From: Pseudomonadota bacterium
Lineage (GTDB): Bacteria; Myxococcota_A; UBA796; GCA-2862545
DNA length: 61,517 nt
Assembly (NCBI GenBank): GCA_947475315.1
Contig: CANJMY010000009.1
Coordinates: 1 to 61,517 of the forward strand
Direction: 5' to 3'
The stretch's first letter is position 1. Each line of letters opens with the position of its first letter. Shown here piece by piece: positions 22,419-30,632 of this stretch. Made by a program: the position numbers and the translations under genes. The notes below the pieces were generated by a model. That model saw nothing but the letters and a program-made list of their open reading frames with translations. It did not search any database and had not been told where the DNA came from.

Positions 22419-23160
22419 GCCGCGCGACGAGCGCCTCGTGCACGGGCAGCGCCACGCCTTGGGCGGCCGCCTCGGCCTCGAACCACCCGTTGCGCCACGG
22501 CCACTCCCGCGCGCGCGCCGGGAAGGTCGGGATCGACAGGCTGTAGGCTTCCAGGCGCTCGAGCATGGCCGCCGGGTCCACAGACACGCCCAGCGCGCGC
22601 CCGCCGACCTGCAGGTACTCGTCGACCAACATCGCCAGCTCGTGGTGTCGGCGGTGAACCAGGGCGCCGACCGGCTCTTCCCAGACCGACCCAAGCAGCC
22701 CGAAGCACGCGTTCCACAACAACTTCTCGAGCTCCACCTCGGCGAACGCCGCAGCCCCGACCGCGGTGGAGGGCACGTCCAACGCGCGCATCCACTCGGC
22801 GACGTGCTCCGCGTGCGGACCGCAGAACGGGCTGTCTCCGCCGGGATCCACGTCGTGGTCTCGCGTGGGCACCGCGAGGAACAGCAGCCCTCGCGTGGCG
22901 TCCGCCAACCCGACGCGGGTCAGGTAGGGCCTAAGCGCGCCGTTCTGCACGAACACCAGGTCCGGTCGACGGTGCGCGGGGACGCGCGCCAGGACGTCAT
23001 CGAGGTCGTCGTTGCGGGTGCAGACCACGATCGGACGACCCGACGCACCGCTGAGCGCCTCCCAGCCCTCGGTCCGACGAACCAGCGCGCCCGCGACCCC
23101 GCGCTCGACCGCGCGCCGGTGAAGCGCGCCGCCGATACGACCCGCGCCGATCAGATCCAC
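22399..23160 (-). CDS. Ketopantoate reductase-like protein
   Basis: About 253 aa with an N-terminal Rossmann glycine motif (GAGRIGG) and a helical C-terminal half containing VELEKLLWNACFG, which resembles the WxKLxxN segment of ApbA/PanE ketopantoate reductases, and FVQNGALR where the family has a QNG motif. It is shorter than PanE (about 300 aa), so substrate may differ. Start is uncertain among GTG 23160, 23172 and 23178; 23160 puts the first strand right at the N-terminus as usual for this fold. It diverges from murB with under 50 bp between and overlaps the SDR fusion tail-to-tail by 20 bp. Confidence 0.65.
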   Translation of the reverse strand: MDLIGAGRIGGALHRRAVERGVAGALVRRTEGWEALSGASGRPIVVCTRNDDLDDVLARVPAHRRPDLVFVQNGALRPYLTRVGLADATRGLLFLAVPTRDHDVDPGGDSPFCGPHAEHVAEWMRALDVPSTAVGAAAFAEVELEKLLWNACFGLLGSVWEEPVGALVHRRHHELAMLVDEYLQVGGRALGVSVDPAAMLERLEAYSLSIPTFPARAREWPWRNGWFEAEAAAQGVALPVHEALVARLTPGRA

Positions 23161-23205
23161 AATCCGTTCCACGTCCACCTGCCCGACCCGCGTTATCCGC
23201 CGCCC

Positions 23206-24114
23206 ATGCCGCTCGCCCCTGCCATCGCCGCCGCGCTCCGAGACGCAGGCGTCCCCTTCGAGGAGGACGTCCCGCTCGCCAAGCGCACATACTGGCGTGT
23301 CGGTGGGCCCGCGGACGCCCTCGCCACGCCCGCCGACGCCCCGACGCTCGCACGACTGCTGCAGGCCGCCGCCACGCACGACACGCCGGTCTTCCCGCTG
23401 GGGAATGGGTCGAACCTGCTGGTGAGCGACCAGGGCGTGCGCGGGATCGTCGTGTCGCTGGTCGGCGAACTCACGGAGGCTCACGCCGTGGGGGACGTGC
23501 TGATCGGCGGCGGCGGCGCCAAGATCGCGGTCCTGCTCACGCGCGCCGCGAAGCACCGCTGGGCCGGCCTGGAGATGTTGGCCGGCGTCCCCGGCACCCT
23601 CGGCGGCGCCGTCCGGATGAACGCCGGCACGGCGCTCGGCGAGATCGCGGACCGGCTCATCGACGTCGACGTCGCGCTCCCTGATGGCTCGATCGTCACG
23701 CTGCCCAAGGACGCGCTGGAGCTGAGCTACCGGCACTCGACCCTTCCGCCCGGCGGCGTGGTCGCGCGCGTCCGCTTGCAGGTCGGCGGCGACTGGGCCG
23801 AGAGCGAGGCGCGCATGCGTCACCACCTGGAGCGCCGCAAGGCCACCCAGCCGCTCGACCTGCCGAGCTGCGGCTCGACCTTCAAGAACCCGCCGGGTGA
23901 CGCCGCGGGGCGGCTGATCGAGGCGTGTGGCCTGAAGGGCTACACGGTGGGCGGCGCGCAGGTCTCGCCCAAGCACGCGAACTTCGTGGTGAACCTTGGC
24001 GGCGCCACCGCGTCCGACATCGACGCGGTCATCCGGCACGCGCAGGCCGAAGTGCTTCGCCAGTTCGGCGTCGCCCTGGAGCGTGAGGTCCAGTACGCGG
24101 GCGTCTGGACCTGA
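23206..24114 (+). CDS. murB: UDP-N-acetylenolpyruvoylglucosamine reductase
   Basis: FAD-dependent reductase making UDP-N-acetylmuramic acid, the second committed step of peptidoglycan precursor synthesis. At 302 aa it fits the shorter type II MurB. Seen are the FAD-binding WRVGGPAD and LGNGSNLLVSD segments, GVPGTLGGA, the catalytic SCGSTFKNP loop (S224 as proton donor) and GAQVSPKHANFVVN near the end. The ATG at 23206 starts the protein just before the family's first helix. It is not inside a dcw-type cluster; its neighbours are a thioesterase, an SDR fusion and unknown genes. Confidence 0.95.
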   Translation: MPLAPAIAAALRDAGVPFEEDVPLAKRTYWRVGGPADALATPADAPTLARLLQAAATHDTPVFPLGNGSNLLVSDQGVRGIVVSLVGELTEAHAVGDVLIGGGGAKIAVLLTRAAKHRWAGLEMLAGVPGTLGGAVRMNAGTALGEIADRLIDVDVALPDGSIVTLPKDALELSYRHSTLPPGGVVARVRLQVGGDWAESEARMRHHLERRKATQPLDLPSCGSTFKNPPGDAAGRLIEACGLKGYTVGGAQVSPKHANFVVNLGGATASDIDAVIRHAQAEVLRQFGVALEREVQYAGVWT

Positions 24115-24124
24115 CGGCCTGCGG

Positions 24125-24862
24125 TCAGGACGCCTGACGGGGCGCTGGCACCGCGATCGGCACCACCAGCGCGCCCTGCGCGTCCACGTCCTCGGCGTGC
24201 ATTCGGTCCAGGATCAGACGACGCTGCACACCGTCGGTGAGGCTCTCGACCGTGGCCCACACGCCGACCAGCTCGCCGTTCGCGTCCCACGCGCCCGGGC
24301 CGATCACGCAGCGGCGGGTGTCTTCGTAGGCGAACTGGGCCGACAGGTCATCGATCGAGAGCTGGTAGGCGAGGCCCACGCGCAGCGGCGTACGCTCCGC
24401 CGCTCCCGCGATTCGGATCCGGCCCCAGCGTCCATCCGCAAGGATGGAGTCCCACGTCCACCACGGTCCATCGCCGTCCGTGACGACCTCGGCCTCACCC
24501 GGAAAGAGCGCATTGCGTCGTACAAAACGAACAAACGAGCGACGAGACCGGAGGCGGGCGCCCAGCTCAGGATCCAGGCTGGTGGCCTGTAGGACGCCCT
24601 CATCCGGGAGGTCCGCGGCGGTGTCCGGCTCGGTGAGCGCGTTCGCGCGGAGCTCGACCAGCTGGGCGATCGAGTCGGGCGAGGGCATGCCGGTCGACTC
24701 CACCCAGCCGAGCGCACCGAGCGCGTCGCCACACAGCGCGGGGTCGAGCGCGAGCAGGGTCGCCCGGAGGCGATCGAGGTCGGGCGCATCCTCGCCGAGC
24801 GCCAGCGCGTCGAGCGCGGCGCGGAGCAGAGCGAGGTCGTTGGCGGGTCGGTGCTGGTGCAT
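24125..24862 (-). CDS. Protein of unknown function
   Basis: A 245 aa acidic protein without signal peptide or membrane segment. The first half is Leu/Ala-rich helical, and the second half has several beta strands with WWTWDSILADGRWGRI and VGVWATVESL. I do not recognise a family. The ATG at 24862 has GAGGA nine nt upstream. It ends 11 bp from the murB stop, convergently, and diverges from the thioesterase gene. Confidence 0.55.
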   Translation of the reverse strand: MHQHRPANDLALLRAALDALALGEDAPDLDRLRATLLALDPALCGDALGALGWVESTGMPSPDSIAQLVELRANALTEPDTAADLPDEGVLQATSLDPELGARLRSRRSFVRFVRRNALFPGEAEVVTDGDGPWWTWDSILADGRWGRIRIAGAAERTPLRVGLAYQLSIDDLSAQFAYEDTRRCVIGPGAWDANGELVGVWATVESLTDGVQRRLILDRMHAEDVDAQGALVVPIAVPAPRQAS

Positions 24863-24960
24863 GGGGGGCGTCCTCGGGACACCTCACGATAGCGACCTCT
24901 CCACGCGCCGTAAAGGGTAGGCGTCCGCCGCGCGTGCTACCGGCGGCGCCAGAGGTGGCC

Positions 24961-25731
24961 ATGCCCGTGGACCCCAGCCTTCTCCCCGTCGAGCGTCCCA
25001 ACCCGGACGCGCCGCTGCGCCTGGTCTGCCTGCCGTTCGCGGGTGGCGGCGCCGGCGTGTACGGGAGCTGGTCGTCCGCGTTCGGCGATCGGGTCGACGT
25101 GATCCCCGTCCAGCTGCCGGGGCGCGAGCGCCGGCTGCGCGACCGGCCGTACACCGCGATGGCGCCGCTGGTCACCGATCTGCTCGACACCCTGATCCCC
25201 TTGCTCGATCGACCCTGGGTGGTGTTTGGCCACAGCATGGGGGCGTCGATCGGCTACGCGCTGGCTCGCGCCGCCACCGCCGCTGGGCTCCCACCGACTC
25301 ACTTGGTCGTGTCCGCGCGCCGGGCGCCCGGCGTGCCCTCGCCTCACCCGCCCTTCTTCGCGCTGCCCGACGCGCTGCTCGTCAGCGAGACGGAGCGGCA
25401 CTACGGCCCGATGCCGGCGCTCGTGCGCGACAACCCTGGCGTGCTCGCCACATTCCTGCCGACGATGCGCGCAGACTACCAACTCCTCGACACTTGGCGT
25501 GCGCCCACCGACGTCGTCCTCGACGCGGCAGTCACCGCGATCGTCGGCGCCGATGACCCCACGGTCAGGCCCGATCAGGTGGAGGGCTGGGAGCGCGTCA
25601 CCCGCGGTCCGTTCGAGATGCGGGTCGTCGACGGGGGTCACTTCGACGGGATCCGCGCCCGCCATGACGTGCGCGAGATCGTGCGGGGGATCGTGGGCGG
25701 CGTCGCAGCAGGCCGCGTCTGCGGCTCCTAG
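24961..25731 (+). CDS. Type II thioesterase (alpha/beta hydrolase)
   Basis: A 256 aa stand-alone thioesterase of the GrsT/RifR class. Family features are LPFAGGGAG, the PGRERR loop, GHSMGA with the nucleophilic Ser, the VSARRAP segment, and a C-terminal GGHF with the catalytic His. These enzymes clear mis-loaded acyl or aminoacyl groups from the carrier domains of non-ribosomal peptide or polyketide synthases. No synthase, carrier protein or phosphopantetheinyl transferase is present in this window, so its client must lie elsewhere. The ATG at 24961 follows AGAGGTGG; an earlier ATG would add nine unmatched residues. Confidence 0.86.
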   Translation: MPVDPSLLPVERPNPDAPLRLVCLPFAGGGAGVYGSWSSAFGDRVDVIPVQLPGRERRLRDRPYTAMAPLVTDLLDTLIPLLDRPWVVFGHSMGASIGYALARAATAAGLPPTHLVVSARRAPGVPSPHPPFFALPDALLVSETERHYGPMPALVRDNPGVLATFLPTMRADYQLLDTWRAPTDVVLDAAVTAIVGADDPTVRPDQVEGWERVTRGPFEMRVVDGGHFDGIRARHDVREIVRGIVGGVAAGRVCGS

Positions 25732-25756
25732 GCCAAGGAACCCGCCGACCCGTCGT

Positions 25757-27382
25757 TCAACGACCGCCGCGGTAGATCATCACTCGGCCGACCGGTCGAC
25801 CCGAGGCGTCGGGCGTGCCCGGCGCGCCCACCGCGATCTCCGGCACACCGTCTCCGTCCAGGTCGCCCACTTCACCGACCGATCCCCCAAAGCGCGCGCC
25901 CGGGATGGTTCCGGTCAGCACCTGCGTGGCGTCGTCGAGCGAGAGCGTGCGCTGTCCGGCGCCGCCGCCGGGGAGCAGGTCCGGGCCATCTGGGAAGAGC
26001 ATGGCGCTGGTGAAGACGTGCACCCGTCCCACGTCGAGGGCGTCGCTGCTGTCCACGTAGGGATCGCCGATCAGCAGGTCACCCAGGCCGTCGCCATCGA
26101 GGTCATGCACGCCTGCGATTGCGGCCACGGTCGCCACGCTCGCGCGGGTGGTGACGATCCGGACCGCCGCGCGATCCTCGATCAGGAAGATGCTGCCAAG
26201 CTGTCCGAGCATCTCCTCGCCGCGCACGATGAACACCACCACGTCATCGGGCGTGTCGTAGCTGCCAGCGAGCACCAGCTCGTCGACGCCGCCCCCGTCC
26301 ATGTCCGGGACCACCGCGACCACGCTGCCGATCCGGGCTTCGTCGTCGCGCCAGCGCAGCTCCTCTTCCACGTAGGAGAAGACGGTCTCCGCGCGCAGGT
26401 TCACCGCGTAGGCGCTGTAGGGCTCCAGCACGGGCTTCTCGGTCTGGGGCGCGGGGAGCGTGGTGTCACCGAACAGCCAGGCGCGGCCCCAGTTCTTCTG
26501 GTCCCACAGGCCCCAGGCGTCATTGGGATGCATCGGCGCGCCGACGACGAGGCCGGAGCGGTGGACGTCGCGCGGGTCGCCGTCGAAGGTCGCGATGGAG
26601 TAGCCGAACGCGCAATCCGCGCCGACGTACGGGAACGAGGCCGTCTCGTCGCGCAGCGAGGTGGTCGTGCCCAAGGGCAGCGCGGCGCTGTGCACGACGA
26701 AGACCGTACCGCTGGCCGCGGCGCCCATCGTCGCGTTCGGCGCGCCGACCACCAGCTCTTCAAAGCCGTCGTCGTCGACGCTGTCGACCACCGCGAGCGC
26801 GGTGCCCGCGCGGTAGCGCGAATTGCCCATCAGGCGCGTCGAGACGCTGGACAGCTGCAACGCCGTCCCACGCTCAAGCTCGCTCGTGGTGGCGATGACC
26901 ACCATGCCGGCGTCCGCGCCTCCCGAGTCATGGCCAGGCGCGGCGACCACAAGCTCCCGCCCGTCCCGCCCGTCGCGGGAGCTCAACGACGTGTAGGCGG
27001 CGCCCGCGCCGTCGCCGCTGGCCTCGCCGACCACGACGCGCGCGGCGTCCGCGGCCTTGATCGACGAGGTGGCAGCCAGCGTCGCCGCGTCGAACACGAC
27101 CACCGATCCACGCGCGCCGTGCGCGCCTGGAGATCCGATCGCGAGGTCATCCACGCCGTCACCGTCCAGGTCACCCACGGACGCGAGCGATCCGCCGAGC
27201 GCGTCGTTCGCGGCGTCACCCGTGACCACCCAGCGCGCGGCGCAGGGCTCCTTCGCGCCGAGCAGCGTGGCGCGACCCGAGTGCACCGCGGCCAGCGCAC
27301 AGGGGTCCGCGGACGCGTCGAATTCGTCAGACGTGACAAACGGCGCGCACGCGGAGAGACCGACCAGGAGAAGACGCTTCAC
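25757..27382 (-). CDS. FG-GAP/integrin-alpha-like repeat lipoprotein
   Basis: A 541 aa lipoprotein beginning MKRLLLVGLSAC, a clean lipobox, from GTG 27382. The mature part is made of FG-GAP-type blades: GDLDGDGVDDLAIGSPG occurs near the start, with similar Ca-binding DxDxDG loops and GAP-like motifs near residues 380-400 and 510-530, so a seven-bladed propeller is likely. It should be surface- or periplasm-facing and may bind ligands or calcium. The GTG overlaps the stop of the upstream lipoprotein gene (GTGA), so both are made together. Confidence 0.82.
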   Translation of the reverse strand: MKRLLLVGLSACAPFVTSDEFDASADPCALAAVHSGRATLLGAKEPCAARWVVTGDAANDALGGSLASVGDLDGDGVDDLAIGSPGAHGARGSVVVFDAATLAATSSIKAADAARVVVGEASGDGAGAAYTSLSSRDGRDGRELVVAAPGHDSGGADAGMVVIATTSELERGTALQLSSVSTRLMGNSRYRAGTALAVVDSVDDDGFEELVVGAPNATMGAAASGTVFVVHSAALPLGTTTSLRDETASFPYVGADCAFGYSIATFDGDPRDVHRSGLVVGAPMHPNDAWGLWDQKNWGRAWLFGDTTLPAPQTEKPVLEPYSAYAVNLRAETVFSYVEEELRWRDDEARIGSVVAVVPDMDGGGVDELVLAGSYDTPDDVVVFIVRGEEMLGQLGSIFLIEDRAAVRIVTTRASVATVAAIAGVHDLDGDGLGDLLIGDPYVDSSDALDVGRVHVFTSAMLFPDGPDLLPGGGAGQRTLSLDDATQVLTGTIPGARFGGSVGEVGDLDGDGVPEIAVGAPGTPDASGRPVGRVMIYRGGR

Positions 27383-28116
27383 AGGCAACCATCCACGAGG
27401 GTTCGACCCAGCTCAATCCAACCCGTGCTTCCGGGCAGAGCGTAGACCTCAAGCCGGACATCGTACAAGCCGATCGTCATGGCTTGCGGGTTGTGCCCCG
27501 CGCTCGCGACAAGCGGCCCCAAGGGGATGCGGTAGTCGAGCGTGCGCCCAGGCTCTAGCGCATCGGCGGAATTTCGGAGCGCACGGGTGTCCGCGCCATC
27601 GCTGTTGTCGGCGGTGCAACCGTCCCCATCAGCGTTCAGCGTGGTCAACTGGATCGGCAGGTCCAGCAGCGACACATGGACGCCGTCGTCGGTGCCATGG
27701 AGGTTGAGGCGAATCCCGGTGAGCGCGAACGTGCGCTCGGCGGACAACACCTCTGCGTCGCAGCTCAGCTCGACCTCCACCGCCAGCTCCGAGGCCGACC
27801 GGAACAAGCTCCCAAAGTCCTTGGACGAGAGGGTACAGGGGTTGCATCCCCCGCCCGGTCCCACGTTCAACACCGCCGCAGTTCCATTCCAGGACGCCGA
27901 AGGCCGCACACCCCACACGACATCTGCGTCCGCAGGCCCGTCAAAGACCCAGGGGTGGTTGTTGCCGGGAGGACGGTCTATATCTCGGATGCAGTCGGGC
28001 AACGCAGGCGCGATAGCCGTGTCACCCCGGAAAGGCAGCACGGCGTCGTCCTGCGGCGGCGCGCAGCACGTCGCGGCGAGACCCAACACACCCACCGCCA
28101 TCGATGGACGAACCAA
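27379..28116 (-). CDS. Small lipoprotein partnered with FG-GAP protein
   Basis: A 245 aa protein with a signal peptide ending in AATC-C, a probable lipobox. The mature sequence is beta-rich with several cysteines (CNPC, DGDGCTADN) and a Pro/Gly-rich start; I cannot assign a family. The TTG at 28116 is used because GGGGA is six nt upstream and it gives an Arg in the n-region; an ATG at 28101 is the alternative. GTGA overlap with the FG-GAP gene makes them a unit, possibly two parts of one surface complex. It diverges from the kinase operon. Confidence 0.6.
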   Translation of the reverse strand: MVRPSMAVGVLGLAATCCAPPQDDAVLPFRGDTAIAPALPDCIRDIDRPPGNNHPWVFDGPADADVVWGVRPSASWNGTAAVLNVGPGGGCNPCTLSSKDFGSLFRSASELAVEVELSCDAEVLSAERTFALTGIRLNLHGTDDGVHVSLLDLPIQLTTLNADGDGCTADNSDGADTRALRNSADALEPGRTLDYRIPLGPLVASAGHNPQAMTIGLYDVRLEVYALPGSTGWIELGRTLVDGCL

Positions 28117-28188
28117 GATAGATCCCCTGCCCGCCGTGCTAACATGAGTCGGGACGTGACGCGGGACGATGGAAGGGGGGACATTTAC

Positions 28189-28968
28189 GTGTTGAGTGCG
28201 ATCTCATGGATGGTCTTCACGATCCTACCAGCGCTCGCCGCTGAGCCTTGCGACGTCGAAAGCGTCGTCGCCGCGTCGCAAGCGGCAAATGCACGTGTCG
28301 TGGCCTCCGACGTGCTCGGCTTCGAGCGTGACGTCGCGCGACTCCGGGCGCAGCTCGAGTGCGTCAAGGCCCCGCTCCCGCCCGACGTCGCCGCCCAGAT
28401 CCACCTCACGCTCGGGTTGTGGCACTGGGCCCACAGCGAAGATGAGCTCGCGACCGCCTCGATGCGGGCCGCGCGGCGCGCGTCGCCCTCCCGTCTGCTC
28501 CCGGACGACCTCTTTCCCCAAGGTGACGCGCTGCGCGTCGCCTTCAATGAGGCGACCACGGACCACCCGTTCAAGCTGGTGCGCGCACCGGCAGAGCGCC
28601 TGATCTGGTTCGACGGCATCGTCACGCGCGAGCGTCCGATCGACCTGCCGACGCTGGTTCAGGTGGGGGGTCAGGACGGGATGCCGAGCGTGAGCCGCGT
28701 GCTGCTCCCGACGGACCCCGTGCCGTCGCCACCGTGGGTCCACAAGCAGCGCCGAGACTTGGCGATCGTCTCTGCGACCACGGGCGCCGCGGCCATCGCG
28801 CTGTACGCCGGCGCGTGGGCCGTGCACGAGCAGTTCCACGACCTCCCCGGTGACGACATCCCTGCACTCGAGCGCGACCGCGCGACCGCGAACCGGCTGT
28901 CCATCGGCGCGCTCGTCAGCGCGCTCGTCTCGGTCGGCACCGGGGTGACGATCGCGGTACTCCGGTGA
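28189..28968 (+). CDS. Exported membrane protein coupled to Ser/Thr kinase
   Basis: A 259 aa protein with a signal peptide (cleavage after ALA) followed by a helical region of about 130 aa with AAQIHLTLGLWHW and Ala-rich helices, a beta-rich stretch with a PEGA-like feel (LIWFDGIVTRERPIDL), and two C-terminal hydrophobic segments (about 200-222 and 238-259). The GTG at 28189 has a G-rich Shine-Dalgarno (28171-28180) eight nt upstream. The stop overlaps the kinase start by GTGA. A periplasmic sensor or partner for the kinase is the natural guess, but no known family is recognised. Confidence 0.6.
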   Translation: MLSAISWMVFTILPALAAEPCDVESVVAASQAANARVVASDVLGFERDVARLRAQLECVKAPLPPDVAAQIHLTLGLWHWAHSEDELATASMRAARRASPSRLLPDDLFPQGDALRVAFNEATTDHPFKLVRAPAERLIWFDGIVTRERPIDLPTLVQVGGQDGMPSVSRVLLPTDPVPSPPWVHKQRRDLAIVSATTGAAAIALYAGAWAVHEQFHDLPGDDIPALERDRATANRLSIGALVSALVSVGTGVTIAVLR

Positions 28969-30506
28969 GCGCACGAATCCACAGCGCAGGCGATCGTCTC
29001 GACCGGTTCGAGGTGGTCAGCATCCTTGGCGACGGAGGCGCGGCCACCGTGTACAGGGTGCGCCACGTGCTGCTGGGTTCGGAGTACGCGCTCAAGCTGG
29101 TCGCGGCGCCTTCAGGCGAAGACCGCGAACGCCTCCTTCGGGAGGGCCGCGCGCAGTCCACGCTTCGCCACCGCAACATCGTCCCGGTGCTCGACGCGGT
29201 GTCGATCGGCGAAGACCTTGGCTTGGTGTTGGAGCTGGTGGAGGGGCCCGATCTCGCCCGATGGCTGGAGACGCACCGTCCGGACCTGGCGACGGTGGAC
29301 CGGATGGCGACCGACCTCTTCGACGGGCTCGCGCTGGCCCACGCGCACGGCTTCATCCATCGCGACCTCAAGCCGTCGAACGTGCTCATCGCCAACCCTG
29401 ATGGCGACGTGACGGCGCGCATGGTGGACTTCGGACTCGCCAAGGACTTCATGGACGTCAGCCCCGGCCTGACGCAGTCGACGTGGATCTTCGGGACGCC
29501 GGCCTACGCGGCTCCAGAGCAGGCCGCTGGCGCGAGCACGGTCGATATTCGCGCCGACGTGTTTTCTCTGGGCGCCGTGCTCTACGAGATCGTCACCGGT
29601 CAGCGCGCGTTCCCCGGGAAGAACATCCTGGACGTGATGCAGGCCGCAGCGGACGAGACCTACGAGGATCCTCGCACGCTGCGGGCGGACATCCCGACTC
29701 GCATGGTGATGGCGATCCAAGCGGCGCTCCGCGCCAATCCGGAGAACCGCGCGCCGAACGTCGCGACACTACGCGCGATCTGGTCGAGCGCGGACGCCAC
29801 TGGAGCTGCGCTCGCGCCGCTGCCGGCGCCGCCGCCGGGACGCACCATGGTCCAGGTGACGCCCGCTCCGATCGCGCCCGCCACTGAGCGGTCGCGCTGG
29901 CCGGTGTGGGGCGGGCTGGGCGTGGCGGCGCTCGTCTTCACGGTCGCGGTGGTCGGCATCACGTTGCGCGCGACGGGACAGGATGACCCGAGGCCGCAGA
30001 CGCCGGAACCCTCATCGACTCCTGGCAGCGGCGACGCGACGGTAGGCGTGGACGCACCTGAAGCGCCTTCTCCCGCGCCCGCGCCGCAGGCCCCGCCATC
30101 CGCCCTCGCGACGACGACGACCTCGGCGGCACTCCACGAACCGGTCGGGCCGAAGCACCGGCTCTCCACAGCCCACACGTCCGACATGACGTCGCCGCCG
30201 ACTTCCTCGCCGCCCACCGCCACGCTCACGTCCGCGGTAGAGCCGCCCGCGCCGCAACCGCCGCCCAAGGTTCGGATCGAGGGCGACGTCGGTGAGGTCG
30301 TCCTGTTCGCCGCCGACGGCGAGCGCGTGTCGCCGGGCATCATGCGCGAGGGCGCCTACGTGGTCGAGGCGCGCTTCCGTGCGGACGAGCCACGCGTCAA
30401 CGCGCTCAGTCTCGACCTGCGCGCGGGTGACGTGGTCACCGTGACGTGCAGCGCGGGCCTGCGACGCTGCGCGACGCGCAAGCTCTCGATCGCCGAAGGT
30501 CCGTAG
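28965..30506 (+). CDS. Membrane-anchored Ser/Thr protein kinase
   Basis: A 513 aa Hanks-type kinase. The catalytic domain spans about 10-270: glycine loop GDGGAATV, K44, HRDLKPSN (H132-R-D134), DFG (D155) and the APE motif, all intact. After a Pro-rich spacer one membrane helix lies at about 312-334. A long Pro/Ser/Thr-rich outer linker follows, then about 75 residues of beta-rich sequence resembling a PEGA-type domain. This PknB-like topology suits signal sensing outside and phosphorylation inside, and such kinases are abundant in Myxococcota. It is translationally coupled to the upstream exported membrane protein. Targets are unknown. Confidence 0.9.
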   Translation: MSARIHSAGDRLDRFEVVSILGDGGAATVYRVRHVLLGSEYALKLVAAPSGEDRERLLREGRAQSTLRHRNIVPVLDAVSIGEDLGLVLELVEGPDLARWLETHRPDLATVDRMATDLFDGLALAHAHGFIHRDLKPSNVLIANPDGDVTARMVDFGLAKDFMDVSPGLTQSTWIFGTPAYAAPEQAAGASTVDIRADVFSLGAVLYEIVTGQRAFPGKNILDVMQAAADETYEDPRTLRADIPTRMVMAIQAALRANPENRAPNVATLRAIWSSADATGAALAPLPAPPPGRTMVQVTPAPIAPATERSRWPVWGGLGVAALVFTVAVVGITLRATGQDDPRPQTPEPSSTPGSGDATVGVDAPEAPSPAPAPQAPPSALATTTTSAALHEPVGPKHRLSTAHTSDMTSPPTSSPPTATLTSAVEPPAPQPPPKVRIEGDVGEVVLFAADGERVSPGIMREGAYVVEARFRADEPRVNALSLDLRAGDVVTVTCSAGLRRCATRKLSIAEGP

Positions 30507-30586
30507 CGGAGCCTACGCCGGACACCTGCGCCGCCAACGGGCGCACTGCTCGCCATCGCGTCGCGCACGACCCGAGTCAGGCGCAC

Positions 30587-30621
30587 GCGCGCGCCCGAGC
30601 GTTCACCGCCCGGGCGCGCGC
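30587..30621. terminator. Perfect 11 bp hairpin between convergent genes
   Basis: GCGCGCGCCCG (30587-30597) pairs perfectly with CGGGCGCGCGC (30611-30621) around a 13 nt loop. It lies between the kinase stop and the stop of the convergent PPC-like lipoprotein, so it can serve both strands. There is no T-run, so termination would be Rho-assisted or merely a barrier to read-through. Confidence 0.5.
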
Positions 30622-30632
30622 CGCTCCGAAGC

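Noticed and set aside
25226..27445. A 739-codon plus-strand frame running through the FG-GAP gene
   Set aside because: It begins inside the thioesterase gene in another frame and crosses an intergenic gap, with no domain or ribosome binding site at a sensible start.
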